The notes below the pieces were generated by a model. It had not been told where the DNA came from, did no database searches, and saw nothing but the letters and a program-made list of their open reading frames with translations. 64,000 nucleotides of DNA from Mucilaginibacter sp. OK283 (GTDB lineage: Bacteria > Bacteroidota > Bacteroidia > Sphingobacteriales > Sphingobacteriaceae): positions 124,001 through 188,000 of the forward strand of contig NZ_FODR01000008.1 of NCBI RefSeq assembly GCF_900110415.1, in the 5' to 3' direction. Positions 46,111-53,966 of the stretch are shown here, one piece after another; the stretch's first letter is position 1; every line of letters starts with the position of its first letter. Position numbers and translations under genes: made by a program.

Positions 46111-46899
46111 TTAACCGGGAACTTTATCCCACCATTTTAACGGGAATTTTATTTCGTCGACTGAACTTGCAACCATATCCGGCTTAAATGCATAATGCGC
46201 AAGCCTGTCTTTAGTTGATATCCCCGACAAAACCAGGATTGTTTTGTAACCCATTTGCACGCCCCCCTGTATATCGGTTTCCATCGTATCGCCTATTACA
46301 GTGGTTTCGGCTGTTTCCAACCCCAGAAATTTACGGGCCGACCGCATCATTACCGGGCTTGGCTTGCCTGTAACAAAAGCCTTCCGGCCGGTTGCCTCTT
46401 CAATCATGGCGGTAGTTGCCGCAATCCCTAAATTGTTCCATCCTGGTTTTTTCGGAGAGGGGTCGCGGTTGGTGGTAATAAATTTGGCACCCGCCAAAAT
46501 CATATCTACCGCACGCTGAACCATCTCCAGCGTAAAATTGCGGCCCTCGCCCAAAACCACAAACTCCGGATCGGTATTTACCAGTGTAATGCCATTTTCA
46601 TGCAAACTGCTCAATAAACCTCCTTCGCCCAAAACGTAGGCTGTTCCGTTAGGGCTCTGATCGCCCAAAAACTTCCCGGTAGCCATAGCACTGGTATAAA
46701 CATGCTTGTCCTGAACCTCAATTCCCAAACCTTTCAATTTACGCACAACTTCCAGGCTTGTTCGCTGACTGTTGTTGGTCATAAAAGCAAAAGGTATATC
46801 GCTGTCAATTAAATATTTGATAAATTTATCCGCCCCGTATATCAGTTCCTCGCCGCTATAGATAACACCATCCATATCGATTAAAAGTCCTTGTTTCAT
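46111..46899 (-). CDS. HAD-IIA (NagD-like) sugar/nucleotide phosphatase
   Basis: 262 aa, typical NagD length. Motif I is LLIDMDGVIYSG (nucleophile D8, acid D10), motif II FMTNNSQRT, the Lys motif GKPSPVMMRSA and motif III GDTMETDIQGG. The type C2 cap region lies between motifs II and III. The family removes phosphate from nucleoside monophosphates, glycolate phosphate or sugar phosphates. It is monocistronic. Confidence 0.9.
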   Translation of the reverse strand: MKQGLLIDMDGVIYSGEELIYGADKFIKYLIDSDIPFAFMTNNSQRTSLEVVRKLKGLGIEVQDKHVYTSAMATGKFLGDQSPNGTAYVLGEGGLLSSLHENGITLVNTDPEFVVLGEGRNFTLEMVQRAVDMILAGAKFITTNRDPSPKKPGWNNLGIAATTAMIEEATGRKAFVTGKPSPVMMRSARKFLGLETAETTVIGDTMETDIQGGVQMGYKTILVLSGISTKDRLAHYAFKPDMVASSVDEIKFPLKWWDKVPG

Positions 46900-47146
46900 A
46901 TTATGTTTTTTTAAATTATAAGTTGTAAGAAGACCGGCTTCTATATATCCAAATATACTATATTAATAACAAATTGATTATTTTATTAAAAATTCAATAA
47001 CAATTTTCTTTATTTATTAATAATTTATTAATATAACTAAGGTTTAGAAAAGCACTTCAGGCATATTAAACCTTCAATGCCACAAAACTTTGGGACATTG
47101 GTTAATTGCATGGTCAGGCTGTTTTTCTGACTTAACAGGTCAGGTT

Positions 47147-47698
47147 TTATTCGCCCAGGCGAAACATGATGTCCGTACGTAAAACATACTTTGTACCTTC
47201 CGTTACCGGCCTGCCTTCGTGTTCTAAACTGTGTAAGAAAACGAGTGCCAAACCTTTTTTGGGTTGAATAACCAGGTTACCAAAATTTGTTTCCCCTCCT
47301 TCATAATCTTCATTCAAATAAATCATAAAGGTGTAATAGCTGGCTTCGCCATCACTCCTGATGTAACTCTGATCTCTGTGGCGTTTAAATTCCTGCCCTG
47401 GCTGATATTTGTAAAATCTAAAAAGTTCATTTAATCCGACGGCTTTACTATAACCAATCTGTTTCGGCGCAAATGGTTTTAGTTGCTGCCATAGTATATC
47501 GGCAAGCTCATAGTCTTTATAAATAACCCTGTTATTATTACGAACACTTGTAACAACTTTTTGCCCGCCTTCTGTTTCAATAGTCGCAGGTTCGTAACCA
47601 ATAGCTTCACTTTTAAAAATAAAGTCGTCACATTCTTCGAGATTCCAAAAATCTTCAATTATGAAAATATCATTTGTCAGAACGCGGAGTTGCATCAC
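47147..47698 (-). CDS. 2-oxoglutarate/Fe(II) dioxygenase, prolyl-4-hydroxylase-like
   Basis: 183 aa. The iron ligands are H107, D109 (FKRHRDQSYI) and H160 (SLEHEGRPV), and Lys170 (GTKYVLRTDIMF) is the expected 2-oxoglutarate ligand. The jelly-roll segment MIYLNEDYEGGETNF is a strong family match. There is no signal peptide, so the substrate is cytoplasmic; it may be a prolyl residue or a free small molecule. Monocistronic. Confidence 0.88.
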   Translation of the reverse strand: MMQLRVLTNDIFIIEDFWNLEECDDFIFKSEAIGYEPATIETEGGQKVVTSVRNNNRVIYKDYELADILWQQLKPFAPKQIGYSKAVGLNELFRFYKYQPGQEFKRHRDQSYIRSDGEASYYTFMIYLNEDYEGGETNFGNLVIQPKKGLALVFLHSLEHEGRPVTEGTKYVLRTDIMFRLGE

Positions 47699-47826
47699 GT
47701 AGTTGTTAAATCTCGGCTTATCGTTTATGGTTTTTGTAGCAGGACAGCATTCCGCCCGTCAAATATAGTACAAAAGCTCGTCAACACCTTACTGATTATA
47801 ACGGTTCCCTTCTGGCGGCTCCTGAT

Positions 47827-48120
47827 TTATTTATTAAGAAATTGTAATACCAACCGTTCCCATTCCTCTTCCAAAGACAGGTCGGGGCGCATTTGCCGTG
47901 CTTTACGATACCAATAGTCCGCATTCGAAATATCCCCTTCTTTACGATGCAGGTAAGCATGTACCAATGCCGATGCCTCATCGCTTAAATGATCAACCTG
48001 GGCATGCGCCTTTGGCCAATCGCCTTTGCCATCATACCAAAGGCTTTTTAACTGCACAGACAACCCGGTAGCTGGTTGTGCTGAGTTTAATGATGCTTTA
48101 AAGTCGGCTAAAGTTTTCAT
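47827..48120 (-). CDS. Small conserved cytoplasmic protein
   Basis: 97 aa from the ATG at 48120. An upstream ATG (48153) would add 11 residues with no visible role. The sequence looks helical with a TPR-like segment (HRKEGDISNADYWYRKARQM). I recognise the type as a conserved uncharacterised protein of Bacteroidota and proteobacteria; function unknown. Confidence 0.75.
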   Translation of the reverse strand: MKTLADFKASLNSAQPATGLSVQLKSLWYDGKGDWPKAHAQVDHLSDEASALVHAYLHRKEGDISNADYWYRKARQMRPDLSLEEEWERLVLQFLNK

Positions 48121-48316
48121 AGGTATCATTTTGGGGCTCAAAATACAAAACATTATCTTACGCTTAATAACAGAAAAGCCACCTTTGCGTTAACAAGGTG
48201 GCTACAGAAATATTTGTATCACGGCTTTTACTTAAAGAATTTGGTAATATAGCGGCCAGACTGAACAAGCTACTAATAAAAATAGAGAAAACTCAGCCGA
48301 CTAAGCCGGTGAAATA

Positions 48317-48886
48317 TTAAGATTTTAGTGGACCAACATGCCGGTAAGTGTTGATGAGCAAGCCCGTGGGCGTAGTTTTCGAGTCAACAAAAGCAAGCTC
48401 CCGGGCGTCAATACTATCCGACAATAAGCGTTTGCCCCGGCCAAGCAAAACCGGGTAGGTAATGAGTACAACCTCGTCAGCCAGTCCCTGGTCAAGCAAC
48501 ACGGACGTTAGCGTCGAACTCCCCACTACGATCAGATCGGGCCCTTCTGTTGACTTGAGATCGCGAATCGCCTTTATAACGTCCTCGCCCAAATTCTCTA
48601 CCGGACCCCATTCCAGGCTGTCGGGCCTGTGGGTTACAATGTATTTGGTTGCAGCGTTGATAGCATTTGCCATAGGGAAATTTCCGGCATTAGGCCAAAA
48701 ATTACTAAATATATCGTAGGTGTGGCGGGCAAGCAGCAGGTCAAATTTCGGCCCGTATGCCTCCAGGAGGGTTGCCGCGCCGGCAGGGCTGCGATAGGGT
48801 GTTGTCCAAGCGCCATAGGTGTAGTCTCCGTCATGTTCTATCACGCCATCCAGCGAGATGTGTTCAAAAATTCTGATTTTTCTCAT
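48317..48886 (-). CDS. Dihydrofolate-reductase-like (RibD C-terminal family) protein
   Basis: 189 aa. The RibD-C/DHFR fold is marked by MRKIRIFEHISLDGVIEHDG at the N-terminus, a GPDLIVVGSSTLTSVLLDQG nucleotide-binding stretch and ITYPVLLGRGKRLLSD. These stand-alone proteins probably reduce a small substrate with NADPH; the substrate is unknown and it is not the housekeeping folate enzyme. Confidence 0.88.
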   Translation of the reverse strand: MRKIRIFEHISLDGVIEHDGDYTYGAWTTPYRSPAGAATLLEAYGPKFDLLLARHTYDIFSNFWPNAGNFPMANAINAATKYIVTHRPDSLEWGPVENLGEDVIKAIRDLKSTEGPDLIVVGSSTLTSVLLDQGLADEVVLITYPVLLGRGKRLLSDSIDARELAFVDSKTTPTGLLINTYRHVGPLKS

Positions 48887-48957
48887 TTTTTTATAGTTAG
48901 TTCATAGATAAATCTGACATTAAAATTCCTCTCTTAAAAATACCAGGGTCGATTTGG

Positions 48958-49833
48958 TTACTTTAAAAAGTCGTCCAGGTAACCTGCTATTGTTTTCGTC
49001 TGCATCATCAGGCTCACGTGACTCTGCGCAGGCACAATGGCTAAATGTGATTTTGGCATCGGCCCCAAATCGGCAGATACGCCACCTCCCAGTAATTGGT
49101 ACGTTTTCATCAACTCTACCTTGTCCAGGCCATCATTGTCGCCCGAGATAAGCAATACCGGCGATGTGATTTTTTTAATATTGGCTTCCCCCACGTCAAA
49201 TGGAACGGCGGCAAAAGCAATCATTTGTTCAATAAACTTTCTCCATTTTGTTTTGTCGGGCGCTACTGCATCATATGCGGTTTTTATAGGCGTATTGTCA
49301 AAAAAATCAGGTTTAAAATCTTTAAACCCACTATTGATAACCGGCAGCCAGCCGTTGGTTTTGTAGGTGGAAGATATGATCACTAATTTTCGTACCCGTT
49401 TAGGGCTTTTCGCCGCCAACTGGTAAGCTATAGAGCCGCCCATACTATATCCTGCCACATCGGCGCTATCAAGTTTTAAAAAATCCATTACCCCTTCCAC
49501 ATCACTTGCAAGGGTAGCAATGTCTAATTTCCTGTCCGAAAACGGGGTGTGCCCATGTCCTTGCAATTCAACAGCAATTACCTTTCTTGTTTTTGACAAT
49601 TCGGGTATTAATTGCCCCCAATTCATCTCAATGGTATAAAATGCACCATGCAGTAAAACAAGGGGCTTACCCTCACCATATACCTCATAGTAAACTTTAA
49701 TGCCATTAACAGGCGCATAGCCACTTTCGGCAGGTTTAAGCTGTTGGCCCTTAGATTGAAATACCGTAAAAAAAAGCATAGCAATTATGAACACCAGGTT
49801 TAGGACATTATATCCTTTAGATACTCTTTTCAT
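48958..49833 (-). CDS. Exported alpha/beta hydrolase
   Basis: 291 aa with a signal peptide (about 1-30, FFTVFQSKGQ). The nucleophile is Ser130 in the elbow AGYSMGGS, the oxyanion-region HG is in LVLLHGAFYTIE, and a catalytic His is in PAQSHVSLMM. Periplasmic. The family includes esterases, haloperoxidase-like enzymes and lactonases; no substrate is implied by context. Confidence 0.88.
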   Translation of the reverse strand: MKRVSKGYNVLNLVFIIAMLFFTVFQSKGQQLKPAESGYAPVNGIKVYYEVYGEGKPLVLLHGAFYTIEMNWGQLIPELSKTRKVIAVELQGHGHTPFSDRKLDIATLASDVEGVMDFLKLDSADVAGYSMGGSIAYQLAAKSPKRVRKLVIISSTYKTNGWLPVINSGFKDFKPDFFDNTPIKTAYDAVAPDKTKWRKFIEQMIAFAAVPFDVGEANIKKITSPVLLISGDNDGLDKVELMKTYQLLGGGVSADLGPMPKSHLAIVPAQSHVSLMMQTKTIAGYLDDFLK

Positions 49834-50035
49834 GATGCGTTATTTAAATTATTGATTTTAGTGATAAAACAAAGATAGAAGGCATTTCAGGATTTTGGGC
49901 TGTGTAAAAATGACATTTTGAGGGGCGGATAGCGACAAAAGCATTACCGTTATATGGGATTAAGACCGGATCAAAACCGTCCCCGCCGGAAAGGAAACTA
50001 AAGCAATTCAGCTGATTAGCAGGAAATTACAATGC

Positions 50036-50057
50036 AAAAAAAAACGGAACAACCGAT
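50036..50057 (-). terminator. Possible terminator of the downstream tRNA-Lys
   Basis: On the minus strand a small CGG-TTGTT-CCG stem is followed by a run of nine T. The stem is short, so confidence is limited. Confidence 0.45.
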
Positions 50058-50082
50058 TTTTCTTCTCAATTGTCCCATCCAG

Positions 50083-50155
50083 TGATCCCGCTGGGATTCG
50101 AACCCAGGACCCCAACATTAAAAGTGTTATGCTCTACCAGCTGAGCTACGGAATC
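50083..50155 (-). tRNA. tRNA-Lys (anticodon TTT)
   Basis: 73 nt cloverleaf. The acceptor GATTCCG/CGGGATC, the TAACA/TGTTG anticodon stem and the CTTTTAA loop give anticodon TTT; the T-arm CTGGG-TTCGAAT-CCCAG is perfect. It is the second gene of a tandem duplication with 50251-50323 and is identical to it by eye. Confidence 0.95.
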
Positions 50156-50223
50156 GTACTTTTTAACTTTCCCGGTACTGCTACCGTTTCTGTTTAAAGA
50201 GATTCAATTATGGTTTAAAATAA

Positions 50224-50249
50224 GAAAAGCCTTCTTTCAAAGGCTTTTC
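50224..50249 (-). terminator. Terminator between the two tRNA-Lys genes
   Basis: Perfect 10-bp arms GAAAAGCCTT/AAGGCTTTTC around six bases, then TTATTTT on the minus strand. Each tRNA therefore seems to be its own transcription unit. Confidence 0.75.
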
Positions 50250-50250
50250 G

Positions 50251-50323
50251 TGATCCCGCTGGGATTCGAACCCAGGACCCCAACATTAAAAGTGTTATGC
50301 TCTACCAGCTGAGCTACGGAATC
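50251..50323 (-). tRNA. tRNA-Lys (anticodon TTT), duplicate
   Basis: Same 73-nt sequence as the copy at 50083. The flank 5' to both copies also repeats (about 45 bp containing the small palindrome CGGTAGCAGTACCG), so promoter and gene were duplicated together with a period of about 168 bp. Confidence 0.95.
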
Positions 50324-50458
50324 ATTACTTTTCAACTTTCCCGGTACTGCTACCGTTTCCGTTTAAAGTGGTGCAAATATAGGGCGATTAATTATATGAT
50401 GCAAGTGGTATTTACAATTAATTGTAAAGTATTTGTTAAGCTATTAATTGCCAATAAA

Positions 50459-51466
50459 CTACATTTTAAATATAGCTATTTTACCCTTGTCGCCAGCCAA
50501 TAAAACCAGTTTTCCGTGTTTAGCCCTCCGGCAAACATTAAAACTGGTTCTATCAATTTTTTTCCAGGACTCTCCGTAGGCTGCCGATAAGCTGGTGCCG
50601 GATGTCCCGGTAGATAAATATATCCGCCCTTGTATGCGCTCCACACATGACTGAAACCCTGTAACACCTGCCGGCAAAACTTTGTAGGCGTTGCTTTTTT
50701 TGTCGTACTTACAAATTACAGAATCCGTTGCTTTGTCCTTTGAATAGTTTCCCCCTACTGCCACCAGCAAATCATCAGATATCGAAAAAGAGCCTTTACT
50801 GTTTGCATTTTGTGCCAGCGGTAAACTTTTTATTTGCCATTGTGGCTTATCGCAATTACACAATTGTAAAAAACGGGCAGCCATGCCGCCGCTTGCTATA
50901 ACCACGCCAAAATCTTTATTCACCCTTAAACAAGTACCGCTTGCTGCAAAGGCCGCTTCGCCAGGTAAGGCATCGGGCGTGTTTTGCATTTCGGCCCAGG
51001 TTTCGCCGCCATCGTTGGTTTCCATCAGCAGGAATTTATTTTTGATAGGGTCGCCTAAAATATAGCCGTGTTTGGCGTCGGCAAAATCCATCGCATCAAA
51101 AAAGTATATGCTATCGGTTTTGCGGCATTTTTCCTGCCAGGTTTTGCCGCCATCGGTAGTTTTTAACACCAGCGCCGGGCTGCCCGAGCTCATGATTATG
51201 GCCTCTTTGGCGTTAAATGCTTCAATATCCCTAAAATCGGCTTTTTCATAGCCGGCAACCTGCTGCCAGGCCCAGGTTATGCCGCCATCGGTAGTAATAG
51301 CTATGTGGCCTTTACTACCGCTTATCCACGCGGTTTTATCATCAACAACCGATAAACCGCGAATGCTGGTTGGCTTATCCTGCTGTAAAATGGTGATGGT
51401 TTGCGCTGCCGAAATAAATGGCGTAAACAGTAAAACTGTAATTATTAGCTGGTAAAAACGTTTCAT
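50459..51466 (-). CDS. Exported YCF48/HCF136-like beta-propeller protein
   Basis: 335 aa from the ATG at 51466, which gives a good signal peptide (MKRFYQLIITVLLFTPFISA); the upstream start would add 12 residues. Repeated TTDGGxTW blades (TTDGGITWAW, TTDGGKTWQE and TNDGGETWAE) mark a sortilin/YCF48-type propeller. Such proteins are often labelled as photosystem assembly factors or oxidoreductases, but here they are secreted binding proteins of unknown role. Confidence 0.85.
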   Translation of the reverse strand: MKRFYQLIITVLLFTPFISAAQTITILQQDKPTSIRGLSVVDDKTAWISGSKGHIAITTDGGITWAWQQVAGYEKADFRDIEAFNAKEAIIMSSGSPALVLKTTDGGKTWQEKCRKTDSIYFFDAMDFADAKHGYILGDPIKNKFLLMETNDGGETWAEMQNTPDALPGEAAFAASGTCLRVNKDFGVVIASGGMAARFLQLCNCDKPQWQIKSLPLAQNANSKGSFSISDDLLVAVGGNYSKDKATDSVICKYDKKSNAYKVLPAGVTGFQSCVERIQGRIYLSTGTSGTSLSAAYGESWKKIDRTSFNVCRRAKHGKLVLLAGDKGKIAIFKM

Positions 51467-51551
51467 GAAGCCTAAATTAAGCCTAAACCGGGCAAGTAAC
51501 AACTGCCCGCCAATTTTTTAATTTATTATAAGGCTTTTTGACAGAAACGTT

Positions 51552-51559
51552 TATATTTG
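51552..51559 (+). promoter_or_regulatory. Putative -7 promoter element of tRNA-Leu(CAG)
   Basis: TATATTTG matches TAnnTTTG, 24 bp before the tRNA 5' end. No TTTG with normal spacing was found upstream. Confidence 0.5.
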
Positions 51560-51582
51560 CACGCTTGTTAATAAAACAACAG

Positions 51583-51666
51583 GCCCGGATGGCGAAATTG
51601 GTAAACGTTGCGGTCTCAGAAGCCGTTGAGAATTGTCTCTTGAGAGTTCGAGTCTCTCTTCGGGCA
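51583..51666 (+). tRNA. tRNA-Leu (anticodon CAG)
   Basis: 84 nt with the long class II variable arm. Acceptor GCCCGGA/TTCGGGC, anticodon stem GCGGT/GCCGT and loop CTCAGAA give CAG. T-arm GAGAG-TTCGAGT-CTCTC. Confidence 0.93.
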
Positions 51667-51683
51667 CGCCGGAAATGAAGTTG

Positions 51684-51740
51684 AAAGTCTTAAGTCTACA
51701 GTCTAAAGTGAAATACTTAAGGCTTAGAACTTAAGACTTT
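51684..51740. repeat. AAGTCT-type inverted-repeat element, copy 2
   Basis: 26-base arms at 51684-51709 and 51715-51740 are imperfect inverted copies beginning AAAGTCTTAAGT and ending ACTTAAGACTTT. They lie between the two tRNA-Leu genes. Same arm family as at 32492 and 53751. Confidence 0.75.
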
Positions 51741-51751
51741 AAACTTAAAAT

Positions 51752-51835
51752 GCCCAGGTGGCGAAATTGGTAGACGCACCATCTTGAGGGGGTGGCATTC
51801 GTAAGGATGTACGAGTTCGAATCTCGTTCTGGGCA
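51752..51835 (+). tRNA. tRNA-Leu (anticodon GAG)
   Basis: 84 nt class II tRNA. Acceptor GCCCAGG/TCTGGGC, anticodon stem CCATC/GGTGG and loop TTGAGGG give GAG. T-arm ACGAG-TTCGAAT-CTCGT. Confidence 0.93.
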
Positions 51836-51916
51836 CTTCGCAAAAACTCAAATCATTTCCTTCACAACCCCAGGTTATAACAAGCGTGCTTGCAAACATC
51901 TGATGATATTGGTTGT

Positions 51917-51930
51917 AACGTATATACGTT
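51917..51930. promoter_or_regulatory. 14-bp palindrome upstream of esterase gene
   Basis: AACGTATATACGTT is a perfect palindrome 10 bp before the start at 51941. It could be an operator or may be chance; no adjacent regulator is present. Confidence 0.3.
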
Positions 51931-51940
51931 AAACAAGCAG

Positions 51941-52876
51941 ATGTATAAATACGCCCTATCTATATTCATAACTATAGCTACCGCCTGCAACCTGCGGGCG
52001 CAAAACCAACCTATCTATCAATATAAAGATCATGTTTTCCCTAATATCGATATAACAGAAAACTTAACTTATAATCCCGCTGCAAAGCCTGCCGACGCTA
52101 TTTCATACCTCTTCGATCTATATCAGCCCAAAGGTGATCATGCCGCAACCAGGCCGCTTATTATCTGGATGCATGGCGGTGGTTTTAAATATGGCTCAAA
52201 AGCCGACAAGGGCATCAAAATATGGAGTAATGATTTTGCTGAGCGTGGCTATGTATGCGCGGCTATTAACTACCGGCTAAGCAAAAATAACCCGGTATTC
52301 CATTTTGATGAATTGCAAAAAAGCTGCTATTACGCCGTACAGGATGTAAAAACGGCTATAGCTTACTTTAAAAAACACCGGGCAGAATACCATATCGACA
52401 CCAACAAAATAATTCTTGCAGGCAGTTCTGCGGGCGGCATTATAGCCTTGCAAGCCGCTTACAGCAGCAATGCCGAACTTTCCCGGCGTACAGGAGTAGT
52501 TGACTCAACAGTCTTACTTAGGCCCGCCGATAGGGCTAAAATTGTCGGCATCATTAACTTTTGGGGAGGCATTCTTGACATCCGCTGGTTAAAAAATGCG
52601 CGGGTACCTATTGTAAGTGTCTACGGCTCGCATGACCGCATTTTAAACGCCATACAGGCCGATACAGGGATGTATGGCAGTATTACCATCCACCACCGCG
52701 CGGATGACCTGCATATTAAAAATAGCGTAAAGGTATTTGAAGGGTTCGGTCACGAATTGCAACGGCATTTCAACCCTTTGTTTGATGCCGGTAAGCCCAC
52801 GCAAAAAAGATGGCTTGAGGCGGCGCAATTTGCCGCCGATTTTTACTACGAAATATTATTTAAGAAACCGGAGTAA
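51941..52876 (+). CDS. Exported carboxylesterase-like alpha/beta hydrolase
   Basis: 311 aa from the ATG at 51941, chosen because it gives a signal peptide ending ACNLRAQNQ. The oxyanion motif is HGGG (WMHGGGFKYGSKADKG), the nucleophile elbow is AGSSAGGIIALQ, the acid lies in YGSHDRIL and the catalytic His in FEGFGHELQRH. It resembles hormone-sensitive-lipase-type or acetyl-xylan-esterase-like enzymes; the substrate is unknown. Confidence 0.85.
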   Translation: MYKYALSIFITIATACNLRAQNQPIYQYKDHVFPNIDITENLTYNPAAKPADAISYLFDLYQPKGDHAATRPLIIWMHGGGFKYGSKADKGIKIWSNDFAERGYVCAAINYRLSKNNPVFHFDELQKSCYYAVQDVKTAIAYFKKHRAEYHIDTNKIILAGSSAGGIIALQAAYSSNAELSRRTGVVDSTVLLRPADRAKIVGIINFWGGILDIRWLKNARVPIVSVYGSHDRILNAIQADTGMYGSITIHHRADDLHIKNSVKVFEGFGHELQRHFNPLFDAGKPTQKRWLEAAQFAADFYYEILFKKPE

Positions 52877-52938
52877 ACAATTGTTGTTTTTTGTAGTTAT
52901 AATGTTGAATTTGCTTTGATCCAATTAATTACAAGTAC

Positions 52939-53232
52939 ATGAGAGTCACAAAAATTATCACGATTGCAACCATAGCGTTAATGAGCTTTGAGGCTTTTGA
53001 TGCCACAGCCGAAGCATTACCTGCTGTTGCGGCAACATCTGTTTTGCAAATCAAGCTTCCGCCACCGCCACCACGTCCGCCAGCGCCGCCAAATCCGTTC
53101 AGGAGGCATCACAGGCGCGTACGCAGGCACCACCGCAGGGTGCATATCAAATTGCCTCCGCGTCCACCTGCACCGCCAAATCCATTGCATTTACCAACGC
53201 CGCCGCGTCCACATTTGCCGCCGCGTCCATAA
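52939..53232 (+). CDS. Small exported proline/His/Arg-rich protein
   Basis: 97 aa with a signal peptide (about 1-25). The mature part is low complexity: two copies of IKLPPxPPxPPAPPNP flanking a basic His/Arg stretch (FRRHHRRVRRHHRRVH), then a proline tail. No family is recognised. It may bind metal or nucleic acid, act as a wall spacer, or be a dispensable low-complexity gene. Codon use is GC-richer than its surroundings, as expected for Pro/Arg. Confidence 0.6.
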   Translation: MRVTKIITIATIALMSFEAFDATAEALPAVAATSVLQIKLPPPPPRPPAPPNPFRRHHRRVRRHHRRVHIKLPPRPPAPPNPLHLPTPPRPHLPPRP

Positions 53233-53234
53233 TT

Positions 53235-53270
53235 AAAAAAGCCCTCCCGATAGTACATCCGGAGGGCTTT
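53235..53270 (-). terminator. Terminator between convergent genes
   Basis: Perfect 10-bp arms AAAGCCCTCC/GGAGGGCTTT. The minus strand continues into TTTTTTAATT, so it mainly ends the SnoaL-like gene, and can serve the proline-rich gene from the other side. Confidence 0.85.
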
Positions 53271-53281
53271 AACGTTTAGGT

Positions 53282-53647
53282 TTATTGCGGAAGGTTATAA
53301 AAAAATGTTTCGGTTACAATTTTACCGTCTTTAACTTCGTAAACGCAAACTTCGCTCATCATGCTGCGGCCCTGGCCTTTATAGGTTACATCCATATCCA
53401 TGGTTACTGCAAAAAAGTTACCGCTTACAATCGGGTCAGATACCTGGCCGCTGTGAACCTCTTCAACCATATCATACCATTGCTGGTTTTTGGCTATCGC
53501 GGCTTCCTTACCCTCTGAAAGCTCCATGTGCGAACCTTTTGGTTCGTGGCTTACCACATCATCAGCATACAGCTCACTTATGGCATCTAAATTTTTGCCT
53601 TCGCGGCAAAACTCAACTAATTTTTCAGCTACATCCTGTGTGTTCAT
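53282..53647 (-). CDS. SnoaL-like/NTF2-fold protein
   Basis: 121 aa, the length of a single SnoaL-like domain. Segments KLVEFCREGKNLDAISELYA and EVCVYEVKDGKIVTETFFY match the NTF2-like superfamily. It could be an isomerase/hydrolase or a simple binding protein. No signal peptide. Monocistronic. Confidence 0.82.
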   Translation of the reverse strand: MNTQDVAEKLVEFCREGKNLDAISELYADDVVSHEPKGSHMELSEGKEAAIAKNQQWYDMVEEVHSGQVSDPIVSGNFFAVTMDMDVTYKGQGRSMMSEVCVYEVKDGKIVTETFFYNLPQ

Positions 53648-53740
53648 CTCAATTGGTTTTATTGGTTAATGCTGATATAAAGTTACGCAGTATTATAAAA
53701 ACTATGGCATTATTTGTTTTAAGTTTAGGTTAAGCTTTAT

Positions 53741-53822
53741 TCAAGTCAATAGTCTTAAGTTCTAAGTCTTAAGTCGATTTTGTACTTTCTGATGCGTTAT
53801 TCAAGACTTAGAATTCAAGCCT
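53741..53822. repeat. AAGTCT-type inverted-repeat element, copy 3
   Basis: Arms at about 53751-53775 (AGTCTTAAGTTCTAAGTC..) and 53800-53820 (CAAGACTTAGAATTCAAG) are imperfect inverted copies. Just after it, ACCTTT-type units repeat at 53847-53880. No coding content. Confidence 0.65.
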
Positions 53823-53966
53823 CCGAATAACCAAACAAAACGCCAACCTTTCACCTTTAACCTTTCGCCTTTAACCTCCTCCCCCTTTCCCAAAAAAAGT
53901 TTAATAAACTCAATTTTTTATGATTACTTTGAAGGTTAAATTTTTGCAAGGGATACAACAAATTAA

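Noticed and set aside
50297..50503. Small plus-strand frame next to tRNA-Lys
   Set aside because: It overlaps the tRNA and the end of the YCF48-like gene and has no support.
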